Source of the DNA: Lachnospiraceae bacterium
GTDB lineage: Bacteria; Bacillota; Clostridia; Lachnospirales; Lachnospiraceae
Assembly (NCBI GenBank): GCA_023663945.1
Contig: JAMPGL010000013.1
Coordinates: forward strand, 1-64,000
DNA length: 64,000 nt
Reading direction: 5' to 3'
Shown: positions 15,901-23,670 of the stretch, one piece after another
Layout: each line of letters starts with the position of its first letter
How positions within the stretch are numbered: the first letter of the stretch is position 1
Position numbers and translations under genes: made by a program
The notes under the pieces: model-generated
What the model saw: only the letters and a program-made list of their open reading frames with translations
Told to the model about the DNA's origin: nothing
The model's database searches: none

Positions 15901-16367
15901 TGTCAGATTTAAAGGCAGTGCTTCTGGCTGCAAATAATATGACGGACGAAGAGGAGGAAGCGGCGCCTTGGACGCTGGCAGACTTTAGCGGAAAGAGGAT
16001 TCTGCTGGTAGAGGATATTGAATTAAACCGTGAAATCGCACAGGTGATTTTGATGGAAGCCGGATTTGAAGTGGAGACGGCTCCCGATGGAACGGATGCG
16101 GTAGATATGGTAGAGAAATCAGACGAATATTATTACGATGCAATTCTGATGGATATACAGATGCCTACCATGGACGGCTATGAGGCAACCAGAACCATCC
16201 GCACCCTGCAGAGAGAGGATGTTAAGACGCTTCCCATTATTGCCATGACTGCAAACGCTTTGGAAGAAGATAAGGAAGCGGCTTTGAAAAATGGCATGAA
16301 TGCTCATATTGCAAAACCACTTGATATGGATATCTTTATGGAAGTGCTTGGCAAATTCCTGAAATAA
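12981..16367 (+). CDS. Large hybrid sensor histidine kinase (extracellular sensor-PAS-HisKA-HATPase-REC-REC)
   Basis: 1128 residues; ATG 12981 follows AAGGAGGATATTTATT. A membrane anchor (about 7-26), a Cache/PAS-like extracytoplasmic sensor (about 30-270, with FYQYGIKGESGIDIIYSSDF) and a second membrane segment (about 287-306) are followed by a cytoplasmic PAS-like region (to about 590). H627 lies in NMSHDIRTPMNA. The G1 (DNGTGM) and G2 (GTGLGMAI) boxes are intact. Receiver 1 has D919 (IIDWQMP), receiver 2 has D1058 (LMDIQMP), both with the conserved Lys. No Hpt or DNA-binding output is fused, and no response regulator is adjacent, so the signal must go to an unlinked partner. The C-terminal half closely resembles the kinase at 19517. 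The cue is unknown. Confidence 0.93.
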   Translation: MKKRKLVPEIVFAFVLLAAIIGLFQWYANENRVRMEERNKNYAANAAQIKADQIDKELSNARGRIRTYAYFVGQGLAEPTVTVDMLQAIEENSAFDALFFTDADGIDHASDGRTADAANRTFYQYGIKGESGIDIIYSSDFFDETMACVYTPLRYQGEIIGVIRGVYLAEEYLRDMLYTTYFGEAADVFLCTPDGRTVASSGENVYSDHLLAELCQAGIIDEETAASAEEVFANGGTGAFVCSAESKTNNLCVTSLSANDLVLVQTFPESVTQRMIRTENMVGIRLEAALIGMFVLYIIVLIVRSTREKKILEKENREMGYITDGVTTLFTRFAMVDFETDTYQYLAGTKPEYGDVAVSGSYDALKRHLCSILHEDEDREEFAEQISKETLIKAMAEHNDVRFECHVQRGGQVFWEHINIICLERKEGVPVKVLFTRQDITEIKEKELRIQAEMAVADRKERQYRIAITSNAFSTFEFNLTKDWIEQDIIRMEHGEPVSLLKRAGLSAPCKASECFERWKAFVLPESAEDYAGMVNIESLKEHFERGDAEVDVDYWGRSNEGDMCIRQSFIMTRDKDSGDIMVMVVSKEITEQVRRQKEQTEALQDALMQAQHANRAKTTFLSNMSHDIRTPMNAIIGFATIAASHIDNKEQVRDCLQKVLSSSNHLLSLINDILDMSRIESGKVQIKEQECNISELMHNLVNIIQPQVKAKQLELFIDTFEVANEDVIADSLKLNQVFINLLSNAVKYTPAGGTISFRIMQKTTFRHGYGDYIFIVKDNGTGMSSEFVEHIFEPFERETTATQSGIQGTGLGMAITKNIVEMMNGTISVESEPGKGSTFTVEISLKLQDVEKNAEEIKELEGLRALVVDDDFNICDSVSKMLKKIGMRSEWTTSGREAVYRAKLAHEEGDTYHTYIIDWQMPETSGVETARRIRSVVGKDAPIIILTAYDWTDIEEEARKAGVTAFCAKPLFMSDLKAVLLAANNMTDEEEEAAPWTLADFSGKRILLVEDIELNREIAQVILMEAGFEVETAPDGTDAVDMVEKSDEYYYDAILMDIQMPTMDGYEATRTIRTLQREDVKTLPIIAMTANALEEDKEAALKNGMNAHIAKPLDMDIFMEVLGKFLK

Positions 16368-16395
16368 TCACCAAGGGGTGAAGACTACGCACGGT

Positions 16396-16485
16396 GTTCC
16401 AAGATGTAGCTGCGTTCCAAGATGTAACTGCGTTACAAGATGTAACTGTGTTCCAAGATGTAACTGCGTTACAAGATGTAACTGT
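16396..16485. repeat. Five tandem 18-bp repeats between convergent genes
   Basis: Five units start at 16396, 16414, 16432, 16450 and 16468, consensus GTTMCAAGATGTAACTGY. The units alternate between a GTTCC and a GTTAC form, so a 36-bp higher-order unit was probably duplicated. In the GTTAC form GTTAC-AAGAT-GTAAC is itself an inverted repeat. The array fills the gap between the kinase stop (16367) and the coaBC stop (16487). There are no spacers, so this is not CRISPR. Confidence 0.9.
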
Positions 16486-16486
16486 G

Positions 16487-17683
16487 TTACATTTTGGGAC
16501 GGTGCTCCATAATATAACTGAGTAATTTGTGTGCCACCTCATCCTTGCTCAGGATAGGGAGTTGTACGGTGTCCTCTTTGGACAAGAGAGTAACGATATT
16601 GGTGTCGGTTCCAAAACCGGCACCTTTTTCTTTCAGATTGTTTGCCACAATCAAATCCAGATTCTTTTTGTCCAATTTACTGCGGGAATTTTCCAGCATG
16701 TTTTCCGTTTCCATGGAAAAACCGCAAAGGAACTGTCCGGGTCTTTTGTTTGCGCCCAGATACCCCAAAATGTCCTCCGTGCGTTCCAATTCAATATATA
16801 AATCGGAGTCCTTCTTTTTCATCTTTTCATCGGAGGTAAATTTAGGGCGGTAATCCGCAACAGCGGCGGCTTTGATGATGATATCCTGAGCGTCAGAGCG
16901 GCTTTTAACCGCCTGCGCCATATCGGCGGCGGACAAAACATCCACGGTTTCCACTTCTATGGGAGGGGCAAGGTCTGTCTTGCCGGAGACCAGCGTTACC
17001 TTTGCCCCGCGCATCATAGCGGCTCTTGCAATGGCGTAACCCATCTTTCCGCTGGAATGGTTGCTGATATAGCGGACGGGGTCAATCTTTTCCTGAGTAG
17101 GTCCCGCGGTTACCAGCAGATTCACTCCCTCCATGTCTTTGGGATATAAAGCCTTTAAAACATACTCATATAGAAGCTCCGGTTCCGGCATCTTGCCTTC
17201 GCCGGTGTCACCGCATGCCAGATATCCCACCGCGGGGATGATGACCTCCATGCCGTAGTGAAGAAGAGTCTTAAGATTATCCTGCACAATCGGGTTTTGG
17301 TACATCCGCGTGTTCATGGCGGGCGCAATGATCTTAGGGCACTGGCAGGCGAGCAGGGTAGTGGTCAGCATATCGTCCGCAATCCCGTGTGCCGCCTTGG
17401 CAATGACGTCTGCGGAAGCGGGGGCAATCAAAAAGACATCCGTCTGCTTTGCAAGGGATACGTGCTCCACGCTGTATTGAAAGTTCCGGTCAAAGGTATC
17501 CACCAGACATTTATTTCCGGTCAGTGTTTCAAAGGTGATAGGATTGATAAAGTTCGCCGCGTTAGGCGTCATGATAACGGTGATGTCAGCCTCCTGCTTT
17601 TTTAACATGCTTGCAAGGGAAGCAATTTTATAAGCGGCAATACTGCCGGTTACCCCCAGCACAATATGTTTTCCCTGTAACAT
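16487..17683 (-). CDS. coaBC: Bifunctional phosphopantothenoylcysteine decarboxylase/phosphopantothenate-cysteine ligase
   Basis: 398 residues from ATG 17683 (preceded by GGAAAGGAGAAGGA); a longer frame to 17722 overlaps coaX and is rejected. N-terminal CoaC half (1-180): flavoprotein start VLGVTGSIAAYK, active-site His in the VEHVSL segment, PAMNTRMY (substrate motif) and GYLACGDTGEG (catalytic Cys). C-terminal CoaB half: VTAGPTQEKIDPVRYISN, SGKMGYAIA and the AAVADYRP loop with the conserved Lys (KMKKK). It makes 4'-phosphopantetheine from phosphopantothenate, cysteine and a nucleotide. It is the last gene of the ECF-coaX-coaBC operon. The stop abuts the 18-bp repeat array. Confidence 0.95.
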   Translation of the reverse strand: MLQGKHIVLGVTGSIAAYKIASLASMLKKQEADITVIMTPNAANFINPITFETLTGNKCLVDTFDRNFQYSVEHVSLAKQTDVFLIAPASADVIAKAAHGIADDMLTTTLLACQCPKIIAPAMNTRMYQNPIVQDNLKTLLHYGMEVIIPAVGYLACGDTGEGKMPEPELLYEYVLKALYPKDMEGVNLLVTAGPTQEKIDPVRYISNHSSGKMGYAIARAAMMRGAKVTLVSGKTDLAPPIEVETVDVLSAADMAQAVKSRSDAQDIIIKAAAVADYRPKFTSDEKMKKKDSDLYIELERTEDILGYLGANKRPGQFLCGFSMETENMLENSRSKLDKKNLDLIVANNLKEKGAGFGTDTNIVTLLSKEDTVQLPILSKDEVAHKLLSYIMEHRPKM

Positions 17684-17702
17684 TTCCTTCTCCTTTCCTG
17701 AC

Positions 17703-18479
17703 TCATACGGCGGGTTCTGCATTTTTGCGGTAGATAATGTCCAGCCCCTTCAAAGTCAGTTCATTGTCGTAGATGATCTTCTTTTTACAATAGGGGACGA
17801 TGCATCCGGCAAGACCGCCGGTGGCAACCACATCGGCGTGACAGCCCAGCTCCTCCCAGATGCGCTCAATCATGCCGTCCATGCATGCTGCCTGTCCCAT
17901 GATGATACCGCTCTTCATACAGTCGATGGTGTTCTTGCCGATAATCTTTTTGGGAGCTTCCAGACTGATTCTGGGAAGCTGGGAAGTGCGGTTTACCAGC
18001 GATTCCAAGGATACCTTTACGCCGGGAAGGATCATGCCGCCGATGTAATTTTTATTTTGGTCTACCACGCTGATGGTGGTTGCGGTTCCCATATCGATCA
18101 TGATAATCGGGGCGCCGTAATATTTCAGTCCTGCAACCGCATTGACGATCAGGTCGGAGCCCACCTGCCCCGGATTGTCCATCAAAATATTCAGCCCGGT
18201 CTTTACGCCCGGTCCCACAATGAGGGGAGAGGTGTGGAGAAGCTTTTCCATAGCTGCCTTCACGATGTTGTTAAGGGGAGGCACCACCGAGGCGATGATG
18301 CATCCCGTGATTTCCTTCACGTCAATCTGGTACAGGTCAAAAAGGGTCTTAAACTCCACCACATATTCTAACTCTGTTTTGGAGATGTCCGTGGAAACCC
18401 TTTCCACAAAAAGGACTTTTTCCTGTCTGGTACAGCCGATAACAATGTTGGTATTTCCAATGTCAATTGCTAAGATCAT
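17703..18479 (-). CDS. coaX: Type III pantothenate kinase
   Basis: 258 residues; phosphorylates pantothenate with ATP, the first step of CoA synthesis. ASKHA-fold motifs: phosphate loop AIDIGNTNIVIG (4-15), VGPGVKTGLNI (pantothenate site), IMIDMGTATTISVVD (second phosphate loop) and ATGGLAGCI (adenosine site). Type III enzymes escape feedback by CoA. The start overlaps the stop of the transporter gene by 4 bases and coaBC starts 20 bases after its stop, so uptake, phosphorylation and the next two steps are one operon. Confidence 0.95.
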   Translation of the reverse strand: MILAIDIGNTNIVIGCTRQEKVLFVERVSTDISKTELEYVVEFKTLFDLYQIDVKEITGCIIASVVPPLNNIVKAAMEKLLHTSPLIVGPGVKTGLNILMDNPGQVGSDLIVNAVAGLKYYGAPIIMIDMGTATTISVVDQNKNYIGGMILPGVKVSLESLVNRTSQLPRISLEAPKKIIGKNTIDCMKSGIIMGQAACMDGMIERIWEELGCHADVVATGGLAGCIVPYCKKKIIYDNELTLKGLDIIYRKNAEPAV

Positions 18480-19303
18480 GATTTCTCCTTTAATTCTTTA
18501 ATAGGTTTTACGTGTGTCAGCGCCAGCCCCACGCCGGTTACGATGATGGCGGCAACCACCGCCTCCACAATGCCGTTAAAACTGATTACGCCCATGATGA
18601 CGTCAATAACCGCATCACCGGCGATTCCAAGTGCATTTGCATAAGCGTCCTTATACAGGATAAAGATGCCGCTCATGACAAACAGAGTATTGGTAAAAGC
18701 ACCGCTCAATCCGGCATAGGCAAGGGAAATGCCCGCGGAGCCCTTCTTCTGCGTGCCAAAGGTAAGGACGACAAATAAGAGAACGCCCGCAAGCAGACCA
18801 ATCAAGGTACTGATAAGCCCGCTCATTCCTTCAAACAGGTTATTTACAAATGCTCTTACGGAAATAAATAAGATGACTGAGGCGGCTCCGTGAATCACAA
18901 CACGCCACGCTTTCTGCTCGGTTCGTAATGCCCTGCGGATCAGAATGTACACAAAGTAAGGTACAACTCCCACCAAAATCCGGGGGACAAAGCAGATGTA
19001 CATACTTTTGAATACGCCGGATACGCCGACTACGTTTGCCGCCAGAACCGGTGAAAAAACAAAAGCGGATGCCGTGGCGGCCTTAAAGGTGTTGTTGATG
19101 AAGCTGGTCAAGCCAAATACGAATCCCAAGAATGCACCTTTCTTCGGTCCCAGAAATAGTGCTCCAAGGATTACCGGGATATGAATGATGGTTGCGTTGA
19201 TCACAACTAAAGGGATATATCCCAGCGGGGTGAATGCCATTATAACAATAATGGCGGTGAACAGTGCCGTTAACACAAGTTCATAGGTCTTTTCATTTTT
19301 CAT
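18476..19303 (-). CDS. ECF transporter substrate-binding (S) component, probably for pantothenate
   Basis: 275 residues with about six hydrophobic segments (near 8-28, 33-55, 62-80, 100-125, 140-200 and 240-262). The first helix carries LVLTALFTAIIVIMAF, the Ala-rich face by which S components dock on EcfT. The pattern GYIPLVVINATIIHIPVILGA matches the PanT group. Its operon with coaX and coaBC supports pantothenate as substrate (inference from context). The EcfA, EcfA' and EcfT energising module is not in this window and must be encoded elsewhere, as usual for group II ECF systems. A good minus-strand promoter and AGGAGG precede it. Confidence 0.85.
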   Translation of the reverse strand: MKNEKTYELVLTALFTAIIVIMAFTPLGYIPLVVINATIIHIPVILGALFLGPKKGAFLGFVFGLTSFINNTFKAATASAFVFSPVLAANVVGVSGVFKSMYICFVPRILVGVVPYFVYILIRRALRTEQKAWRVVIHGAASVILFISVRAFVNNLFEGMSGLISTLIGLLAGVLLFVVLTFGTQKKGSAGISLAYAGLSGAFTNTLFVMSGIFILYKDAYANALGIAGDAVIDVIMGVISFNGIVEAVVAAIIVTGVGLALTHVKPIKELKEKS

Positions 19304-19353
19304 GGTACGTTCCTCCTGTTATTATTCTCGTAAGTGAGATACAATACAGCATC

Positions 19354-19382
19354 ATAATACCACATTGTTATTTCTTTGACAA
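19354..19382 (-). promoter_or_regulatory. Promoter of the pantothenate/CoA operon
   Basis: Minus strand: -35 TTGTCA (plus 19377-19382), 17 bases, -10 TATTAT (plus 19354-19359). It points to the ECF S component start at 19303. Confidence 0.65.
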
Positions 19383-19415
19383 TGTTTTATTCTGCTCATC
19401 CGGACTTTAATGACA

Positions 19416-19444
19416 TTGACATTATTTCTTCACCTTGTTAGAAT
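19416..19444 (+). promoter_or_regulatory. Promoter of the second hybrid kinase
   Basis: -35 TTGACA (19416-19421), 17 bases, -10 TAGAAT (19439-19444). It is divergent from the pantothenate operon promoter, with 33 bases between the -35 boxes. Confidence 0.65.
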
Positions 19445-19466
19445 AAATACATAGGCGGATTAATTA

Positions 19467-19496
19467 CAGCAAACAAAATTTTAATTTTGTTTACTG
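19467..19496. repeat. 30-bp near-perfect palindrome in the kinase leader
   Basis: CAGCAAACAAAATT (19467-19480), TT, AATTTTGTTTACTG (19483-19496); one mismatch. It lies downstream of the predicted start site and 20 bases ahead of the kinase ATG, so it could be an operator or an mRNA hairpin. CAGYAAAC loosely recalls the TAGTAAAC motif seen elsewhere. Confidence 0.7.
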
Positions 19497-19516
19497 CAGA
19501 TATAGGGGGAAACGGT

Positions 19517-22264
19517 ATGTATCACTGCCATATTCAGTTCTATTTAACAGGTCAATCTTGTAAGGCATATGAGGTTTTCAAATCAATGCCCCCGCTGGAA
19601 CAGTTTACGCACGAATTTACGGAAAGCTGCGGTTTAGATGAAGCATTGGCATGGAAAGCGGATGTGATTTTTGTCAATCTGGCGGATGGAGACGCTCAGG
19701 GAATGGACGCCCTGAGGAGGCTTTGTGGTGCCTTGAAACAGAATGTACAGATGATTGTGCTTGCGGAGGGCGGTCAGACCGCCGGGGTGGAAGAATATCT
19801 TCCGCAGATAAAAGATTTGTGGATTATGCCCATGACGGAGACGGAGCTCCGTTTCCGCTTCTTAAGGTGGCAGCAGAGTTTTCAGATGGAAAAGGATTTC
19901 TGGCAGACAAGTCAATATCTGGAAGCCACAATCAATAATGTTCCTCATCTGATCTGGTATAAGGATAAGGACGGAGTCCACGAAAAGGTAAACGACAGCT
20001 TCTGCCGGACAGTGAACAAAACCAGGACGCAGGTGGAGGGTCAGAGGCACGCTTACATCTGGAATGTGGATGAGGATGACCCTGCCTGCATTGAGTCGGA
20101 ACGGGAAGTAATGGAGAAGAGGGACACCTGCATTGCGGACGAGATCATCAAAACCGGGGACGGAATGCGTACCCTTGTTACATACAAATCTCCTTTATAT
20201 GATGTGGATGGAAGCGTGATGGGAACCGTGGGCGTAGCGGTGGATGTGACCCGGGAGCGCAGTTATCAGGAGGAAATCCTAAAGAAGAACCGGCTCTTGG
20301 AGACTATTTTTACCACATTAGACTGCGGAGTGATCACGCATGCCTTGGATGGAAGGATTTTAAGCATCAATAAGGCCGCTTTGAAGATATTAGGATACGA
20401 GAGTTTGAAAGAGATTGAGGCAAGCGGATTTAATATGGTTGCCCCCTCGGTGTTAGATGAGGACAAGGAAAAGTTCCGCCAGAGCATTGCCAAGCTGAAG
20501 AACCAAGGGGACAGCATCAGCGTGGAATACCGGGTGCGGCACAAGGACGGCGCCCTTTTACATGTGGCTGGAAACGTGATGCTCTTAGAAGAAAACGGAG
20601 AATTGTTTTACCGGCGGTTTCTGCTGGACTGCACCGCCCAGAGACTTCAGGAAGAAAGGAATATCCGGCACCAGAATGAGCTGGTTCAGGCGTTAAGCAT
20701 TGATTATAATCTGGTATGCTTTTTTGAGCTGGATACCGGCGTGGGAACGGTGCTTCGGAGCGATGAGAGAGGCCAGTCCTTAAAAGAAATCTTCCATGAC
20801 GGGATTACGTTGGAGGACAGCATCGGTCAGTATATCCGGCAGTTCGTGGCAGCGGAAGATAAGGAGAGGCTCTCCGGGGCGCTTTCCGCTGAAAATATAT
20901 CGGGAGAACTGGCAGAAAAGCCCATGTTTTCCGTGAATTACCGCACGATACGGGATGGCGGAGTGGAATATTTTCAGGTCAAGGTAGTACGGTCAGGAGC
21001 GTGGGGAGCCCATCGGGGGATTGTTTTAGGATTCCACAGCGTGGATGAGGAAATCCGCAGTGAAATGGAAAAGAAAAATCTGCTGGAAGAGGCACTGACG
21101 CAGGCAAATCAGGCGAGCAAAGCCAAAAGCGTGTTCCTCTCCAACATGTCTCATGACATCCGGACGCCGATGAACGCCATTGTAGGATTTACTTCCCTGG
21201 CAATCACCCATATTGACCACAAGGAGAAGGTAGAGGAATACCTGGGCAAAATTATGACATCCGGGAATCATCTGCTGAGCCTTATTAATAATGTTTTGGA
21301 TATGAGCCGGATTGAAAGCGGCAAAATGCAGTTGGAGGAGAAGCCCTGCAGTCTTTTGGAGATTGTAAACGGACTGCACAACATCGTACAGGCGGATGCT
21401 TACGCTAAGCAGCTGAAATTACAGATTGATACGGTGGATATTCAGCATGAGGAAATCTGCTGTGACAGGCTGCGTTTGAATCAAGTGCTTTTAAATCTGC
21501 TCAGTAATTCTGTCAAGTATACGGAAGCAGGCGGCACTATCAATATGAAGGTGCTGGAAACAGGCGGTGCGCCGGAAGGATTTGCCAATTATGAGTTCCA
21601 CATTAAGGACAACGGCATCGGTATGAGCGAAGAGTTTGCACAGCATATTTTTGAGCCTTTTGAGAGAGAAGAAAATTCCACCATCAGCGGAATTCAGGGA
21701 ACCGGTCTTGGAATGGCGATCACCAAGAATATTGTAGATATGATGAGCGGAACCATTTCCGTAGAGACCAAACAGGGAGTCGGAACCGAATTTACGGTCT
21801 GCTTCCGTTTCCGGATCAGCTCCGAGATGCCGGAGTATCAGGAAAAGAGCCGGAAGGACACCGGAGAGAAGGGCATCGGAAGCCGTACCGGACGTATTCT
21901 GTTAGCGGAGGATGTGGAACTGAATCAGGAGATTGCAGTGACCATCTTAGGGGATGCAGGATTTGAAACGGATGTGGCGGAGAACGGGCAGGCGGCGTTA
22001 GAAATGCTTCAAAAGTCGAAGCCGGGATATTATAAGCTGATACTGATGGACATTCAGATGCCGGTGATGAACGGCTACGAGGCGACCAAGGCAATCCGCC
22101 AGCTTGCGGATAAGGAGCTTGCGTCCATACCGATTATCGCTATGTCCGCCAATGCATTTGAGGAGGATAAGCGGGAAGCGTTAAAGAGCGGAATGAACGG
22201 TCATATAGCAAAGCCCATCGATATTGAAAATTTGTTTGAGACATTGGGTGAGATTCTGGGATAG
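19517..22264 (+). CDS. Hybrid sensor histidine kinase with PAS domains and one receiver
   Basis: 915 residues from ATG 19517 (GGGGG at about 19505-19509); the in-frame ATG 19487 lies in the palindrome and lacks a site. Residues 1-125 look like a degenerate receiver-type alpha/beta domain without membrane segments. PAS-like domains follow: about 135-255 (VPHLIWYKDKDGV, then GTVGVAVDVT), 258-370 (FTTLDCGVITHALDGRI) and a third to about 520. H546 is in NMSHDIRTPMNA; G1 is DNGIGM and G2 GTGLGMAI. The C-terminal receiver has D845 (MDIQMP). It is a cytoplasmic sensor; the signal could be redox or a small ligand. It is closely related in its kinase core to the 12981 protein. No response regulator with an output domain is adjacent. 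Confidence 0.92.
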   Translation: MYHCHIQFYLTGQSCKAYEVFKSMPPLEQFTHEFTESCGLDEALAWKADVIFVNLADGDAQGMDALRRLCGALKQNVQMIVLAEGGQTAGVEEYLPQIKDLWIMPMTETELRFRFLRWQQSFQMEKDFWQTSQYLEATINNVPHLIWYKDKDGVHEKVNDSFCRTVNKTRTQVEGQRHAYIWNVDEDDPACIESEREVMEKRDTCIADEIIKTGDGMRTLVTYKSPLYDVDGSVMGTVGVAVDVTRERSYQEEILKKNRLLETIFTTLDCGVITHALDGRILSINKAALKILGYESLKEIEASGFNMVAPSVLDEDKEKFRQSIAKLKNQGDSISVEYRVRHKDGALLHVAGNVMLLEENGELFYRRFLLDCTAQRLQEERNIRHQNELVQALSIDYNLVCFFELDTGVGTVLRSDERGQSLKEIFHDGITLEDSIGQYIRQFVAAEDKERLSGALSAENISGELAEKPMFSVNYRTIRDGGVEYFQVKVVRSGAWGAHRGIVLGFHSVDEEIRSEMEKKNLLEEALTQANQASKAKSVFLSNMSHDIRTPMNAIVGFTSLAITHIDHKEKVEEYLGKIMTSGNHLLSLINNVLDMSRIESGKMQLEEKPCSLLEIVNGLHNIVQADAYAKQLKLQIDTVDIQHEEICCDRLRLNQVLLNLLSNSVKYTEAGGTINMKVLETGGAPEGFANYEFHIKDNGIGMSEEFAQHIFEPFEREENSTISGIQGTGLGMAITKNIVDMMSGTISVETKQGVGTEFTVCFRFRISSEMPEYQEKSRKDTGEKGIGSRTGRILLAEDVELNQEIAVTILGDAGFETDVAENGQAALEMLQKSKPGYYKLILMDIQMPVMNGYEATKAIRQLADKELASIPIIAMSANAFEEDKREALKSGMNGHIAKPIDIENLFETLGEILG

Positions 22265-22320
22265 GCATCCGGAGGCTTTTGAGGAGATATGACGGGTCAC
22301 ATTTTGACCTTGATCATAGA

Positions 22321-22335
22321 TAGTAAACGACTAAC
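22321..22335 (+). repeat. Copy of the dispersed motif, upstream of the nucleoside-binding lipoprotein
   Basis: TAGTAAACGACTAAC at 22321-22335, followed by AAATTT and the RBS AGGAGG. The core TAGTAAACGAC is identical to the copies at 10118 and 11054. A short hairpin GGTCA-CATT-TGACC lies just upstream (near 22295-22309). Confidence 0.65.
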
Positions 22336-22358
22336 AAATTTATAGGAGGAAGAGTTTT

Positions 22359-23567
22359 ATGAAAAAGAGACTTATTGCAATGACGCTTGCGGCTGTGATG
22401 GTTCTTTCACTGGCTGCATGCGGCGGGTCAGGCAGTGGAAGCGGCGGATCCGGTGATGCGCAGACAGCCGGAGCAGAGGCGGCAGGGTCGGATATGAATA
22501 TCGCCATGATCACCGACTCCGGCGATATTACCGACCAGAGTTTCAACCAGACAACCTATGAGTCCTGCAAGGCATGGGCGGAGGCAAACGGTGCGAAATT
22601 TACCTATTATAAGCCGGACAGTGATTCCGACGAGGCTAGAAATGCCAGCGTAGATCAGGCAGTGGCAGGCGGTGCAAATGTAATCGTTATGCCCGGTTAT
22701 ATGTTTGCGGCGGCAGTTGTTTCACAGTCTAAGCTTTATCCCGATGTGAAGTTCGTAGCACTGGATGTGAGCGCAGGCGACATCTGCGAAAAGGGCGTAG
22801 GCGAAGGTTATGACTACAATCCCGACAACTGGAATGTAACAGATTATTACAACACAGACAATGTATACTGCTGTACCTATCAGGAAGAGATTTCCGGTTA
22901 TATGGCGGGATACGCGGCTGTAAAGTTAGGCTATAAGCATCTTGGATTCTTAGGCGGCATGTCCGTGCCCGCAGTTACCCGTTTTGGATACGGCTATGTA
23001 CAGGGAATCGATGCGGCGGCGAAGGAGCTTGGCATTGAAGGAGAAGTAGAGGTTGAGTATGTATGCGGCGGACAGTTCTACGGCGACGCTGACATTACCG
23101 CGGCTATGGATACCTGGTACGGCACAAAGAATGTAGAAGTTGTATTTGCCTGCGGCGGCGGTATCTTTACATCCGCAGTGGAAGCGGCAGTGAAGGCGGA
23201 CGGCAAGGTAATCGGCGTTGACTCTGATCAGGCGCCTGTTATTGACCAGAGCAAGGAAGGGCTTACCGTTACCTCTGCTATGAAGGGTCTTGCGGCAACC
23301 GTTAATACGGTTCTCACCGACATTAATGCAGGTAAGTGGAGCAATTATGCAGGAAAGATTGACAATCTGGGCCTTGTTTCCGACAATCCGGAAGAGAATT
23401 TCGTTCAGCTTCCTATCGGAAGTACGCAGTGGGGCGACGGATTCAGCGAGGATGACTACCGCGCATTAGTAAAGGCTTTACATGCAGGAGAGATTAAAGT
23501 ATCGAACGATACTACGGCAATGCCTGCAACGGCAGTTGCGGTAACAGACTACGGCAGCATCAAATAA
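22359..23567 (+). CDS. BMP-family nucleoside-binding lipoprotein
   Basis: 402 residues. A lipoprotein signal with lipobox LAAC (Cys about 21) is followed by a Gly/Ser-rich linker, so the mature protein is tethered outside the membrane. The BMP/PnrA-like periplasmic-binding fold starts MNIAMITDSGDITDQSFNQ, then GGANVIVMPGYMFA, EEISGYMAGYAA, FLGGMSVPAVTRFGYGY and VFACGGGIFT. This family (PnrA of Treponema, BmpA of Bacillus) binds purine or pyrimidine nucleosides. It is the first gene of a nucleoside ABC importer cluster. A terminator follows, which would give more binding protein than membrane parts, as is usual. AGGAGG precedes the start, and the repeated motif lies 24 bases further up. Confidence 0.93.
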   Translation: MKKRLIAMTLAAVMVLSLAACGGSGSGSGGSGDAQTAGAEAAGSDMNIAMITDSGDITDQSFNQTTYESCKAWAEANGAKFTYYKPDSDSDEARNASVDQAVAGGANVIVMPGYMFAAAVVSQSKLYPDVKFVALDVSAGDICEKGVGEGYDYNPDNWNVTDYYNTDNVYCCTYQEEISGYMAGYAAVKLGYKHLGFLGGMSVPAVTRFGYGYVQGIDAAAKELGIEGEVEVEYVCGGQFYGDADITAAMDTWYGTKNVEVVFACGGGIFTSAVEAAVKADGKVIGVDSDQAPVIDQSKEGLTVTSAMKGLAATVNTVLTDINAGKWSNYAGKIDNLGLVSDNPEENFVQLPIGSTQWGDGFSEDDYRALVKALHAGEIKVSNDTTAMPATAVAVTDYGSIK

Positions 23568-23587
23568 AGAGTGAGTTTTGACGGCAG

Positions 23588-23616
23588 AGGGAGTGGGCAG
23601 TGCCTGCTCCCTTTTT
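23588..23616 (+). terminator. Terminator between binding protein and ABC ATPase genes
   Basis: GGGAG (23589-23593) pairs with CTCCC (23607-23611), extended by GG/CC inside, followed by TTTTT (23612-23616). Probably partial, setting the protein ratio. Behind it a perfect palindrome TAAGCGCTTA (23621-23630) may be a further site. Confidence 0.7.
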
Positions 23617-23670
23617 ACCATAAGCGCTTAAGCATAAGCCGCTTATTGCAATGAGAGGAGGTATGTAAAG

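Noticed and set aside
16396..16485. CRISPR array
   Set aside because: The 18-bp units are directly adjacent with no unique spacers, and no cas gene is present.
16336..16542. Minus-strand ORF made of Thr/Ser/Cys/Trp repeats
   Set aside because: It is only the translation of the 18-bp repeats, starts within coaBC and has no ribosome site.
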